Positions 1 to 7,840 of a stretch of 64,000 nucleotides of DNA are shown in pieces. The position numbers and the translations under genes were made by a program. The notes under the pieces were generated by a model, which saw only the letters and a list, made by a program, of their open reading frames with translations, made no database searches and was not told the origin of the DNA. This DNA comes from CAVVAL01 sp963740215. GTDB lineage: Bacteria > Actinomycetota > Actinomycetes > Mycobacteriales > Cryptosporangiaceae. Numbering within the stretch: position 1 is the stretch's first letter; each line of letters begins with the position of its first letter. The stretch covers positions 1 through 64,000 of the forward strand of contig CAVUDJ010000012.1 of the NCBI GenBank assembly GCA_963740215.1, read 5' to 3'.

Positions 1-149
1 AAACGCGTCCTCCTCGCCGCATGACACCGCGGAGGCCAACGTCAATCACGCAAAGTGCTCCAGATCCAGTTTTCACGCGTCGCCGACAGCGCCGATCCCG
101 GATGACGAATCAGCCGTTTCGGCCGGCCAGCGGGCTGGACGATGACAAA

Positions 150-210
150 AGCGGAGGGCGTGGGATTCGAACCCACGAGAACGGTCACCCGTCCTAGCAG
201 TTTTCAAGAC
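150..210. repeat. distal attachment-site repeat (tRNA-Ser 3' remnant)
   Basis: This 61-bp stretch is identical to 10738-10798. It carries the T arm, the variable arm and the 3' half of the anticodon arm of a tRNA-Ser, but the flank (211 onward) does not continue as tRNA. It is therefore a displaced tRNA 3' end, the distal att site of the element. Confidence 0.9.
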
Positions 211-326
211 GCTTCGGATCAGTCCGGCGTGGTCCGGTCAGATTCCATCCTGTGCCGTATCGGCAGGTAGTTGGCCTACTGCCGTCCGGCGTCATGCCGT
301 CTCCGTCTCGGTTGTCCGGAGCGGTC

Positions 327-347
327 TGAGTCATTCGTGTGTCATCC
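327..347. promoter_or_regulatory. putative integrase arm-type sites, left end
   Basis: The left end carries TGAGTCAT (327-334) followed by CGTGTGTCATCC (336-347). The same two words occur in the opposite order at 10663-10685, between the integrase gene and the right att repeat. Sharing of short words by both ends of an element fits integrase arm-binding or accessory-factor sites. No binding data exist here, so this is inference from repetition. Confidence 0.4.
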
Positions 348-459
348 ACGCCCGGGCGCCGCCCGCCTCGGCGAGCACCGATGCTGTCCATACAGGACGG
401 CCCGGACGGGTGCTGTCACACCCGCTACCCGGGCCTTGATCGCCCCTAGGAGGCGACCC

Positions 460-810
460 ATGTCCATCATCCACCTCTGTCAGAAGGCCTCTCCCGCCAT
501 CGGCGCCGGCGAGACCTGCGTCCACCTGTTCGCCGATGGCTGGCTCACGTCCCAGGACCTGTGCCCGCCGTGCACGGCGCTGTTCATGGCCGCGCTCGAC
601 GCCGCGGTGGGCGCGGCGCTGCCGTGGCACCAGAACTACCGGGACCGCGCCGAGGGTGCCGAGGTTCCTGAGGCTCCGCTGGGCGCCGCGGTGGCCAACA
701 TGGTCGGTCGGGCGTGCTTGGAGATCAACGAGCGCCACAACGCGGCGCTCGCCTCGGCGCTCGGCGTGCGGGTCGAGGACCTCGTCGACGTCGGCGAGCG
801 CGGCCGGTGA
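460..810 (+). CDS. small cysteine-containing protein of the integrative element
   Basis: A 116-residue protein of unknown function. The ATG at 460 is preceded by a good ribosome site (TAGGAGG, 448-454). Cys-7 and Cys-20, followed by a CPPC motif at about residues 39-42, suggest a small metal-binding or redox fold. The rest is Ala-rich and probably helical, with no signal peptide or membrane segment. Its stop overlaps the GTG start of the next gene, so the two are probably translationally coupled. It is the first gene inside the left end of the element and was probably acquired with it. Confidence 0.7.
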   Translation: MSIIHLCQKASPAIGAGETCVHLFADGWLTSQDLCPPCTALFMAALDAAVGAALPWHQNYRDRAEGAEVPEAPLGAAVANMVGRACLEINERHNAALASALGVRVEDLVDVGERGR

Positions 811-1460
811 GCCGTACCGAGCGGGTAGAGGGCGTCGTCCAGGTCGTGCTCATGCTGGCGGTGGGCGGCCTGGCTGGCGCGGCCTCGTTCTCCCATGTGG
901 CGCACTTGGCGATCGCGCACGGGCAGCCTGGCTGGCTGGCGTGGGCGGACGCCGCGGTGCTGGAGACCATGGCGACGTCGGCCGGGCTGGAGATCCGCCG
1001 GCGACGTCGCCTCGGCCGGCCGGTCGTGTTCGTCCTCGTCGTCCTGGCCGTCGCGGTCGGGCTGTCCTTGGCCGCGCAGGTGGCCGAGGCCGAGCGGTCG
1101 GTGTGGGGGTGGACGATGGCCGCGCTGCCCGCGGTCGGGTTCCTGTGCTTGGTCAAGATCGCGTTCGGCAGGACGACAGCGGACGGCCCGTCCCCGCACG
1201 TCGAGCCAGTCCCTTCCGCAGAATCTGCGGAAGGTTCGGCGCCCGCCGTCCCCGCGGCCGCGGCCGAGGACGGCCCGTCCTTGCCGTCCGGGACGGAGGT
1301 CGACGGGCTGCTGCTCGTCGGCCAGGCCGTCGCCGGCGAGCTGGCCGCGAGCGGCCGGGCGTTGAGCCGTGACGCGCTCGCTGAGGGCGTACCGGCACGC
1401 GGGCACGCGATCTCGACCGCCCGGGCGTCGGAGTTGCTGCGTCAGCTTCGCGCCGCCTGA
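807..1460 (+). CDS. DUF2637 / SpdB-like membrane protein
   Basis: A 217-residue protein starting with GTG that overlaps the previous stop. The first 120 residues hold several hydrophobic segments (roughly residues 8-28, 36-58, 70-90 and 98-115) in the arrangement of DUF2637 proteins, which occur on Streptomyces plasmids, AICEs and actinophages next to transfer or spread functions. The Pro/Ala/Glu-rich linker and the C-terminal 60 residues (ALSRDALAEGVPARGHAIST) resemble a small helical DNA-binding tail. The product is probably an inner-membrane protein. Family assignment rests on pattern; a role in intramycelial spread is inferred from relatives only. Confidence 0.65.
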   Translation: MSRTERVEGVVQVVLMLAVGGLAGAASFSHVAHLAIAHGQPGWLAWADAAVLETMATSAGLEIRRRRRLGRPVVFVLVVLAVAVGLSLAAQVAEAERSVWGWTMAALPAVGFLCLVKIAFGRTTADGPSPHVEPVPSAESAEGSAPAVPAAAAEDGPSLPSGTEVDGLLLVGQAVAGELAASGRALSRDALAEGVPARGHAISTARASELLRQLRAA

Positions 1461-1554
1461 GCGGCTGGTCAGCACCGCGGAGTACGGTTCGAAGGCGTGG
1501 CGGGCGCCGGAGTAGCGGCCTGCGCCCGCCCCCAGACCGCTACCTGGGGGAACC

Positions 1555-2791
1555 GTGAACAGTCCGAACATCGGCGACCGCCTGTCCCGCATCAGACGGC
1601 GGCGAGGACTCACGCAAGAGCAGCTCGCTGAACGCGCCGCGGTTAGCATCTCGGTGATCCGCAAGCTGGAACGCGCCGACCGCGACTCCGCTTCGTTGCC
1701 TACCCTGCGCAAGCTCGCCGGCGCCCTGGACGTGACGACCGTGGAACTGTTCGAGCCGGTTCCCCGCTTCGAGGGTCCGCCGGACCCCGACGACCGCGAC
1801 GACCTGTACGCGATCCGGCGGGTGCTCCAGCCGGCCCGGGCCGCGCGCAACGGCGGCGCCGTCGTGACGCTCGCAGACGACGAAGAGGCACCCACCGTCG
1901 ACTCGGTTCGCCAGACGGCGCGCGAGGTCAGCGGCATGTTCCGCGACAGCGCCTATGCCGAGGCTGTGACCGCCCTGCCGACCGCGATCGCGCACGGCCG
2001 CCGCGCCACGGCCGCCGCTGGAAGGCACCGACCGGGACATCGCGTGGGAGCAGCTCGGCCAGGCGTACCTGACGGCGGGGATGGTGCTCATCCAGCTGCG
2101 GCGCGACGATCTCGCCTATCAGGCGCTCGGCCTGGCCCTGGACGCCGGCCAGCATGCCGGGAACGAGGTGTTCCTCGCCGCGGTGGTGTGCGCTGAGAAC
2201 TGGCTGTTCACCTGCCAGGGACGGTTCGACGACGCGGAACGCGCCGCGCTCGCGAGCGCTGAGGCGCTTGAACCCAGCTTTACCAGGAGTCCGCTTGCAC
2301 ACGTCGGCACGTGGTCGTGGCTCAACATGGGTGCCGCCGCCGCGGCGGCCCGCAACAACCGCCAGGACGTCGCCGCTGACGCACTGCGTCGCGCCCGGGC
2401 GGCGGCGATCGTGGCGGCGCCGTACCGGTCGCCGGACGTGGCGCACTGGACGTACGTCACCCCGACCACGGTCGCGATGCGCGAGGCCGAGCTGGCGATG
2501 GTGGCGGGCCAGCCGGACCTGACGTTGCGCGTCGCGCAGGACGTACCGGACGACGCGCAACCCCGGGTGACGCATCAGCGTTTCAAGCTTGATGTCGCCG
2601 CCGCGCACCTGGAACAGCGCCGCGCCGACGAGGCGCTGGAGATCCTGCTGCGCCTGCGCGCAACCGTTCCCAGCTGGCTGAGGTATCAGCGGTACGCCCG
2701 GACGCTGACGGAGCAGCTGCTGGCGATGCGCGCCCGGACGGTGCCGCAGGAGTTGCGCGAGTTGGCTGACTTCCTCGACGTGCGCGAGTGA
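1555..2791 (+). pseudogene. XRE-family regulator with TPR-like C-terminus, frameshifted
   Basis: The two halves form one protein of about 411 residues if one extra base near 2010-2030 is removed. The N-terminal half (GTG at 1555) begins with a lambda-repressor-like HTH: GLTQEQLAERAAVSISVIRK at about residues 18-37. The C-terminal half (in frame from before 2081 to 2791) is all-helical and TPR-like, as in Streptomyces XRE regulators that bind peptides or nucleotides through TPRs. The shift lies in a GCC/CGC-rich stretch, so a sequencing error is as likely as real decay. No close repeat or operator was found upstream. It sits inside the element and may sense a host or partner signal. Confidence 0.7.
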
Positions 2792-3110
2792 CCCGTGGCG
2801 GGTTGGTTGGGTGTGGACCTTGCTCGATCTGACCCGCCGCGTCCCTGGTCTGCCCGTAGCGCTCTCCCTACGTTCGTTCCAGCGCGCACGGTGACTATCC
2901 GGTCACCGGGCGCGGCCTCCTCGTCGCTGGTAGCTGTGCTGTCGGTGGCGGGATGAACGGACGGGCACGGTGGGCGCCTTACCCGGTTGGTGTCTACTGT
3001 GCTCTTCCCCACCGAGCGTCCCGGCGGGGACACGCGCTGGGCGGCGTGCAAGATAGCCGCTCCAGACAGATCGCGCGCTCCCCGCCGGGACCCCGGGACG
3101 GAGGGGCCAC
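2792..3110. other. 319-bp gap without a convincing gene
   Basis: No open frame with a ribosome site or family-like sequence was seen on either strand. The stretch probably holds the end of the regulator transcript and the promoter of the 58-residue ORF at 3111. Confidence 0.5.
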
Positions 3111-3287
3111 ATGGCCGACGAGCACGAGACTGATCTCGGCAGGGTCACCGAGCAGGTAGCGACGGCCCGGGAACTGCTGGACCTGCATCAGCGGGTGTAC
3201 GTGCCAGAGCCGGTGTGCAACCGGTGTCTGACGCCGTGGCCGTGTGACGACGTCGCCCGATCGCTGCGCGCGCTGCGTACCCCCTGA
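3111..3287 (+). CDS. 58-residue putative zinc-binding protein
   Basis: The ATG at 3111 follows a strong ribosome site (GGAGGGG, 3100-3106). The protein is acidic at the N-terminus and ends with a cysteine cluster, VCNRCLTPWPCDD (CX2CX5C), followed by a short basic helix. Such tiny zinc-knuckle-like proteins are common in actinomycete plasmids, phages and integrative elements, where they are usually annotated as hypothetical. No function can be given. Confidence 0.6.
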   Translation: MADEHETDLGRVTEQVATARELLDLHQRVYVPEPVCNRCLTPWPCDDVARSLRALRTP

Positions 3288-3394
3288 CCTCGTGCGGCCT
3301 GACTCCTGAGCCTTGAGCCGGTGCACGTCACCTCCCCCCGGAACCGGGGAGTCCGGGGGGACGTGACGTGGGATCGGGGGCGCCGGGGCCGGGA

Positions 3395-3595
3395 TCACTC
3401 GCTGCTGGTCAGGTACTCCAGGATCAGCAGCGCCACGCCGATCGCGGCCAGGCCGGCCGCGACGTGGAGCGTCCACGCGGCGGCGGATAGGAAGCCGAAC
3501 CCGCCCACCGTCAGAACGGGAGTGCGGGCGCCGGTCCACCTGGCCACCGCCCGGGCGGTGGCCATCCCGCGGTTGGTCAGCTGATTTCGGTCCAC
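3395..3595 (-). CDS. small membrane protein
   Basis: A 66-residue protein with a GTG start at 3595, overlapping the 3' end of the preceding gene by 19 bases. After a basic N-terminal 25 residues it has one long hydrophobic stretch (about residues 27-62) that could form one or two membrane helices, ending EYLTSSE. It is the last gene of a minus-strand run from 5670 down to 3395. A phage-holin-like or transfer-associated role is possible but unsupported. Confidence 0.6.
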   Translation of the reverse strand: MDRNQLTNRGMATARAVARWTGARTPVLTVGGFGFLSAAAWTLHVAAGLAAIGVALLILEYLTSSE

Positions 3596-4074
3596 AGGCC
3601 CTCACGCCTCACGGTCCGGACCTTCTGCGGCGCCGGGCGCCCGGTAGGCCATAGCCAGGCTTCCCAGGCGCGCTCCAGTACGCGCAGCAACCGCTTGGCC
3701 GGGCCGTTGTCGACATTGTCGAGGCGGATGTTGAGGACGTTGCCGATGTTCTCCCGATGTGCGCGGTCGAGGCCGGATGGGTCGCAGCGAATCTGCCCGG
3801 CCATGACGGAGTCGGCGAGCTGCGCCAGCTCGCCGGCGATAGCGCGCATGCTGGGCGGCGCCGACGTGCCGCCGGCGCGCGTGACGAGCCAGAGCAGCTG
3901 CCGGCGCAGTTCGTACCTGTCGTCCTCGGACCAGTGGCTGACGTCCATCTTGAACACTGGTGCGGCCTCCTTCTCCGGTTCCTGCCACGTCTGGCACACC
4001 GCACACGGCAGGGGCGCCCAGCTGGGCAGCGAGTCGCACGTACAACCAGGCGGACGGGGCCAGCGGTGGCTCAC
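3577..4074 (-). CDS. hypothetical protein with N-terminal CxC/CxxC cluster
   Basis: A 165-residue protein with a GTG start at 4074, overlapping the stop of the HTH gene upstream (GTGA). The N-terminus holds four cysteines in CTCDSLPSW...CAVC, a possible zinc site. The remainder is helical and charged (SHWSEDDRYELRRQLLWLV), without membrane segments. Tight coupling to the HTH gene suggests joint expression. No family was recognised. Confidence 0.65.
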   Translation of the reverse strand: MSHRWPRPPGCTCDSLPSWAPLPCAVCQTWQEPEKEAAPVFKMDVSHWSEDDRYELRRQLLWLVTRAGGTSAPPSMRAIAGELAQLADSVMAGQIRCDPSGLDRAHRENIGNVLNIRLDNVDNGPAKRLLRVLERAWEAWLWPTGRPAPQKVRTVRREGLWTEIS

Positions 4075-4337
4075 GGCTCATCTGCCGAGAGCTTCGGGTC
4101 CGTGCCGCTGTAGATCGCGCCCAACCACGCCAGGCTCTGCTGCGTCGTTGGCCGGACGGTCCCGTACTCCCAGGCCGTCACGAGGTCCGGGGTGGCGCCG
4201 CACAGCTTCGCGATCTTCCCGATGCTGTTGGACCCGAACTTCCCCAGCCGCTGGACCTCCATCTGCGACTTCGGCTGGTCGCGGTGCATCTGGACCAGGA
4301 TCGCGGTGATCTTCTCGATGTCGTCAGAGAGCGCCAT
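4071..4337 (-). CDS. XRE/Cro-like HTH regulator
   Basis: An 88-residue protein whose helix-turn-helix spans about residues 36-58 (NSIGKIAKLCGATPDLVTAW) and is followed by helices ending in TQQSLAWLGAIY. It has the size and layout of single-domain Cro or antirepressor-like phage regulators. An exact palindrome lies 11-31 bases upstream of its ATG, overlapping the ribosome-site region, so autoregulation at promoter or translation level is likely. It is coupled by overlap to the downstream gene at 3577-4074. Confidence 0.75.
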   Translation of the reverse strand: MALSDDIEKITAILVQMHRDQPKSQMEVQRLGKFGSNSIGKIAKLCGATPDLVTAWEYGTVRPTTQQSLAWLGAIYSGTDPKLSADEP

Positions 4338-4347
4338 GTCCGCAGGT

Positions 4348-4374
4348 TACCCCTACCTGGTAGGGGTAGGGGTA
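4348..4374. promoter_or_regulatory. palindromic operator upstream of the HTH gene
   Basis: TACCCCTACC and GGTAGGGGTA form a perfect 10-bp inverted repeat with a 1-base centre (4348-4368). A third half-site, GGGGTA, follows directly (4369-4374). It sits between the stop of the upstream gene and the ATG of the XRE/Cro-like gene, which fits an autoregulatory operator. Confidence 0.7.
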
Positions 4375-4376
4375 GA

Positions 4377-4673
4377 TCAGGCGGGCGCACCGGCGGCGTG
4401 TCCGACGCCGGCGGGTAGGCACGACAGGTCGAGGCCGTTGGTGGGCGCCGCGATGGCCTTGTGGGCATGGCTGCCGATCGGGGGCAGCCCCAGGGTTGCG
4501 ATCACGTCTGCGTCGTCGGCCCGTGACTTGGCGACGGCATACCTGTAGATCGCCCCGTAGTGCTCGTCGGTCAGCGAGTCGTTGCGCGGGCGCGAGGCGT
4601 TCACCAGCGAGGTGACCACGCTCTGGATCTTGCGGGCGTCTGCGCGCTGCTGGTCGGTGCGGCTGTCGGTCAT
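4377..4673 (-). CDS. 98-residue hypothetical protein
   Basis: The ATG at 4673 overlaps the stop of the 68-residue gene upstream (ATGA). The protein is hydrophilic and helical through residue 60 (RTDQQRADARKIQSVVTSLV), then Gly/Pro-rich. It lacks cysteine clusters, signal peptide and membrane segments. It belongs to the overlapping minus-strand set with the ClpP-like protease. Function unknown. Confidence 0.6.
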   Translation of the reverse strand: MTDSRTDQQRADARKIQSVVTSLVNASRPRNDSLTDEHYGAIYRYAVAKSRADDADVIATLGLPPIGSHAHKAIAAPTNGLDLSCLPAGVGHAAGAPA

Positions 4674-4876
4674 GAGGAACCTTCCCCGGTCGTCGCGAGG
4701 TACTCGAGCTCGTCGTCGAGAGCGCGCCGGAGGCGCTCCTGGCACTCTCGCCCGGCGCGCCGGAGCTGCATCTCCAGGCCGTCGAAGGTCTCGTACGCCT
4801 CCCGAGCGTCGAGTCCCATCTCGGCGGCCGCCGCGAGGTGCTGTGTCCACGACGGGGCGGCCCGGTCCGTGCTCAT
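4670..4876 (-). CDS. 68-residue hypothetical protein, helical
   Basis: Starts at 4876 by overlap with the stop of the ClpP-like gene (ATGA) and ends in an overlap with the next gene. Residues 25-60 form a charged amphipathic helix (EMQLRRAGRECQERLRRALD) suited to a coiled coil. Position directly after a prohead-type protease could hint at a scaffold-like or adaptor protein, but nothing in the sequence proves it. Confidence 0.6.
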   Translation of the reverse strand: MSTDRAAPSWTQHLAAAAEMGLDAREAYETFDGLEMQLRRAGRECQERLRRALDDELEYLATTGEGSS

Positions 4877-5670
4877 CGCAGCGACCGCAGCATCTTGAGG
4901 AAGGCGGCATGGTCCGGCGCAGCAGCCGGGCGAGACGCGTTGCGCACGGCATCGTGCACCGCCTGGCCGACGCCGGACAGCGCGTTACGCAGCGATGCGG
5001 ACGTGGCCGCGATCTCCACCAGCTCGTCGGCCAGGCCGACGTCGACGGCCTCCTCGGCGGAGTACCACGTCTCGGCGCGCATCCGCTCACGCCATTCGGC
5101 GACCGGGCCGCCGGCGCGGCCGGCGTAGAGCGCCGCGATCATGTTGGAGGTTCGGCCGAGCAGCTCGGCGCTGGTCAGATGCTCGGCCTCGTCGCCGGCC
5201 GTCACCAGCCACGCGTCGTGGATCATCATCTGTGAGCCGCGGTTCATCACGACCTGGTCGCCGGCCATGGCGATGAACGATGCCGCAGACGCCGCGACGC
5301 CGTCGACGCTGACCTCGACCCTCGCCGCGTGATCCCTCAGGGCGTTGTAGATCGCCAGGCCGTCGAAGACGTGGCCGCCCGGGCTGTTGATCCGGAGCGA
5401 GATCGTGCCCGCGGTCACCTTGCGCAGCTCGGCGAGGAACTTCGGCGCCTGGACGTCCCATCCGATCTCGCCGTAGAGCTCGAGCTCGGCGGTACCGGTT
5501 GCGGCCGCAGCGCGCACCCGCGGCCGCGGCCGCCGCGCATCCGTCAGCAGCGCCACGACGTCGGCGCGACTACGCCGGCACGGCGCCGGGCTCGTCGACG
5601 AGGACCAGGGCGCCGGCGCCCAGCTGCGGACCATCGCGCCGAGCGCCGCGTTGACCCTGTCCACGTCCAT
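4873..5670 (-). CDS. ClpP-like (S14) head-maturation-type serine protease
   Basis: A 265-residue protein with the core of S14 prohead proteases. INSPGGHVFDGLAIYNALR lies near residues 98-116, the nucleophile serine in GVAASAASFIAMAG (about 128-141) and the histidine in MMIHDAW (about 151-157). A TWYSAEEAVDVGLADE segment (about 204-219) holds the likely acidic residue. In tailed phages such enzymes cut scaffold or capsid precursors and sit beside portal and capsid genes; here none of those partners is present. The ATG at 5670 begins a chain of overlapping genes. A protease acting on a helper phage capsid, or a leftover of a prophage, are both possible. Confidence 0.85.
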   Translation of the reverse strand: MDVDRVNAALGAMVRSWAPAPWSSSTSPAPCRRSRADVVALLTDARRPRPRVRAAAATGTAELELYGEIGWDVQAPKFLAELRKVTAGTISLRINSPGGHVFDGLAIYNALRDHAARVEVSVDGVAASAASFIAMAGDQVVMNRGSQMMIHDAWLVTAGDEAEHLTSAELLGRTSNMIAALYAGRAGGPVAEWRERMRAETWYSAEEAVDVGLADELVEIAATSASLRNALSGVGQAVHDAVRNASRPAAAPDHAAFLKMLRSLR

Positions 5671-5964
5671 GCCGCAACGGTACTCGTGTAAGCGCTTTCA
5701 GAGACGAACAACGCCGGCCAGGGCACGGTTACGTTCGGTGATTGTGCGCCAATCCATCGAGGTTACTCGGTGTGATCAGAGGCGCCGCGCGGCCGGCGCG
5801 CGCGGGGAGAGAGAGAACACCCCCCGGCCCTGTCCGTCCCCCGGATGTCGAGGTAATTCTGACGAACCGTGTCATCGTGGGCATTGCGACCCTCGCACTA
5901 GACACTATGCGTGACGTACCGGGCTGCGTCCTGGCGCTGGATTCTGTTACTCCGAGTCACGCGA
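5671..5964. other. 294-bp intergenic gap, likely promoter region
   Basis: No supported gene. The gap separates the two minus-strand gene blocks of the element and should contain the promoter for the protease block. No clear operator or terminator was seen. Confidence 0.45.
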
Positions 5965-6393
5965 TCACCATCCGTGAGCGTGATCATGGTCGTGATCATG
6001 GTCGAAGCGCAGGCGGATGAGGGTGTCCCACTTGGATCCTGGTGTCGCGAGTCGGATGGCGTGGAGTTGTGCGGCCTGCTCGGCTACCCATCGTGCGGCG
6101 CTGTGCCAGTCGGTGAGCGCGTCCCGCCCGGGTTCACGTTCGTCCGGACCCCGGACCTTCACGGGTGTCCGGGCCCCGGACACCCGGCTTGGCGTCGGTA
6201 CCACCCCTGGGTCTGGGTGGACATACCTGCCGGGCTGCGGTCGGAGTAGCCGGCCGGAGCGTGTGAGCCGCAGCAAGTAGACGTATGCGCCCCGGCCGTG
6301 TTGCTGTGCGACGTCGACGGCTTGGACGCCGTCGGGTCCGGCGTCGCGGACGGTGGCGAGGATGGCTGCGGATCTCGCGCCGAGTCGGGTCAT
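5965..6393 (-). CDS. hypothetical protein with winged-helix-like N-terminus and HD-repeat tail
   Basis: A 142-residue protein with an ATG start at 6393 overlapping the previous stop. Residues 1-60 (RSAAILATVRDAGPDGVQAV, then YVYLLRLTRSGRLLRPQPGR) look like a small winged-helix or AbiEi-type N-terminal domain. A linker and a helix (WHSAARWVAEQAAQLHAIR) follow. The C-terminus is odd: RFDHDHDHDHAHGW, a run of His-Asp pairs encoded by a near-exact repeat of GTGATCATGGTC around 5979-6002. The tail could bind metal or be a neutral repeat expansion. Confidence 0.6.
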   Translation of the reverse strand: MTRLGARSAAILATVRDAGPDGVQAVDVAQQHGRGAYVYLLRLTRSGRLLRPQPGRYVHPDPGVVPTPSRVSGARTPVKVRGPDEREPGRDALTDWHSAARWVAEQAAQLHAIRLATPGSKWDTLIRLRFDHDHDHDHAHGW

Positions 6394-6593
6394 TGGCGCC
6401 TCCTGCGGTCGAGCGGGCGCCAGGGCCGTACGCCGAACGCCGTGAGGAGCGCTTGGGCGGCCTCACGGGCGGCCCGGGCGTTGGCGTCGTCGAGCGTGCT
6501 GGGCAGGCCAGCAGCGTCGAGCAGGGCCGCGGTCAGGGTCACCAGGATCAGCGGGTCGAACGCGCCATCGTTGACGCGCCCGGGCCGGGTCAC
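6390..6593 (-). CDS. 67-residue hypothetical protein
   Basis: The GTG start at 6593 overlaps the stop of the recombinase gene and the end overlaps the next start, so it is embedded in a coupled cluster. It is hydrophobic and helical in the middle (FDPLILVTLTAALLDAAGLP) with a basic C-terminus, PWRPLDRRRRQ. It may be a small accessory factor of the recombinase, but no family was recognised. Confidence 0.55.
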   Translation of the reverse strand: MTRPGRVNDGAFDPLILVTLTAALLDAAGLPSTLDDANARAAREAAQALLTAFGVRPWRPLDRRRRQ

Positions 6594-7525
6594 CGCGTGC
6601 CGCCGTACAGGCCATCGAGCGCGTCGACGACCGAGCGCCCGGGCGCGGCGTAGCCGGCGGTGGTGGCGACGTTGCGGTGGCCGAGCTGCTCGGCCACCGC
6701 GAGGAGGTCTTTCGTGGCGTTGTAGAGCTCGGTGGCGCAGAGGTGCCGCAGCTGGTGTGCCGTGATCGTGGACCTCGCCGCGAAGAACGTGCGGCTGATC
6801 AACCGGCTGATGCCATCCGGGCTGAGGTGGCGGCCTGAGCGTGAGGGCACCAGCGGTTCACCGGGCTCGACCGCCAGGAGCTCCTCGGCGAGGGCGGCCG
6901 GGATGTCGACACGGCGCAAGTGACCGCCCTTGCCGCGGATCCACGCTTCCAACCGACCCTCGGCGTTGCGCTGGAGGTCGGCGCGCGTCAACGGGGAGAT
7001 CTCGGAGACCCGAAGCCCGACGAAGACGGCGAGCAGGATGGCGCGCCGCGCCGGCGCGGCCGCGGTGGCGAGTACCCGGGCCACCTCGGCGCGATCCGCG
7101 GGCCGCGGGTGCCGGCGGGTGATCCGCACGCTCGGCAGCTTCGCGGCCGGGTTGTCGGGCCGCAAACCCTCCTCGACGGCCCAGCGCAGGAACGCCACGA
7201 GGTGGCTGCGCGCGGCGGCCCTGGTCGCCGGTTTCCGCTTGCCACCGTCAGCCTTGCGGGTGCCGCTGGCGTACCACCATCGCTTGATCTGATCGCCGCT
7301 CGCCTCATGGAGAGGGACACCGATCTCGGCCGTGATGCGGCGCAGCATCTTCCACCGCGCCTCCGACGTTCGCGGCCGGTCGTGGTCGGCGCCGAGCTGG
7401 CGGACGAACGCGCCGACGTGCGCCAGGTCGGCGCCGAGGTCAGGGTTCTCCCACGGATACCTGTCCACTTCATCCCCATTCCAAGCGCCACAGACAACGA
7501 CTATCGGCAATTCGCCGCTGTTCAC
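6590..7525 (-). CDS. second tyrosine recombinase (XerC/D-like)
   Basis: A 311-residue site-specific recombinase. The N-terminal half is a SAM-like core-binding domain. The catalytic set reads Arg in VGLRVSEI (about 169), Lys in RGKGG (about 199), HQLRH with its His and Arg (about 257-261), the second His in QLGHR (about 282) and Tyr in ATTAGYAA (about 291). The GTG start at 7525 follows closely on the small gene at 7529-7822. The element therefore encodes two tyrosine recombinases. This one is shorter, lies mid-element and may act on dimers, on excision, or on a second target. Confidence 0.85.
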   Translation of the reverse strand: MNSGELPIVVVCGAWNGDEVDRYPWENPDLGADLAHVGAFVRQLGADHDRPRTSEARWKMLRRITAEIGVPLHEASGDQIKRWWYASGTRKADGGKRKPATRAAARSHLVAFLRWAVEEGLRPDNPAAKLPSVRITRRHPRPADRAEVARVLATAAAPARRAILLAVFVGLRVSEISPLTRADLQRNAEGRLEAWIRGKGGHLRRVDIPAALAEELLAVEPGEPLVPSRSGRHLSPDGISRLISRTFFAARSTITAHQLRHLCATELYNATKDLLAVAEQLGHRNVATTAGYAAPGRSVVDALDGLYGGTR

Positions 7526-7528
7526 CGG

Positions 7529-7822
7529 TCATGCGGACACTTCGGCCGGCTCGCCGCCGGGCTCGGCGGCCCACCATGGGCCGTCGCGTGGGAGCCGGTG
7601 AGGGATGCGGACGTCGTCGCGGCGCGCGCCGATCGGGAACGCGGCAGCGATCTCCTCGAGCGAGCGGCCGGTGCGGATCGCCTCGATGACCGCCAATCGG
7701 ATCTGCTTCTCGGACCACTTCGGCCGGATCGCGTGCACCTCGGCCACGATCGCGTCTGCGATGTCATCCCCGGCGGACCACGTGAGCGGCTCGGCGGCGA
7801 CAACGCCGGCGGCCGCGGGCAT
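7529..7822 (-). CDS. 97-residue putative HTH protein
   Basis: The ATG at 7822 lies 26 bases after the winged-helix gene. The central part, KWSEKQIRLAVIEAIRTGRS followed by LEEIAAAFPIGA, resembles a homeodomain-like HTH. The C-terminus is Pro/Trp-rich (LPRDGPWWAAEPGGEPAEVSA, given from about residue 76). It sits between a replication-initiator-like gene and a recombinase, which suggests a DNA-related role, but the family is not recognised. Confidence 0.6.
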   Translation of the reverse strand: MPAAAGVVAAEPLTWSAGDDIADAIVAEVHAIRPKWSEKQIRLAVIEAIRTGRSLEEIAAAFPIGARRDDVRIPHRLPRDGPWWAAEPGGEPAEVSA

Positions 7823-7840
7823 CTGCGGTACGGCACCGTG

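Noticed and set aside
5671..5964. Possible small ORFs in the gap of the integrative element
   Set aside because: No ribosome site, overlap or family-like sequence; frames look random.
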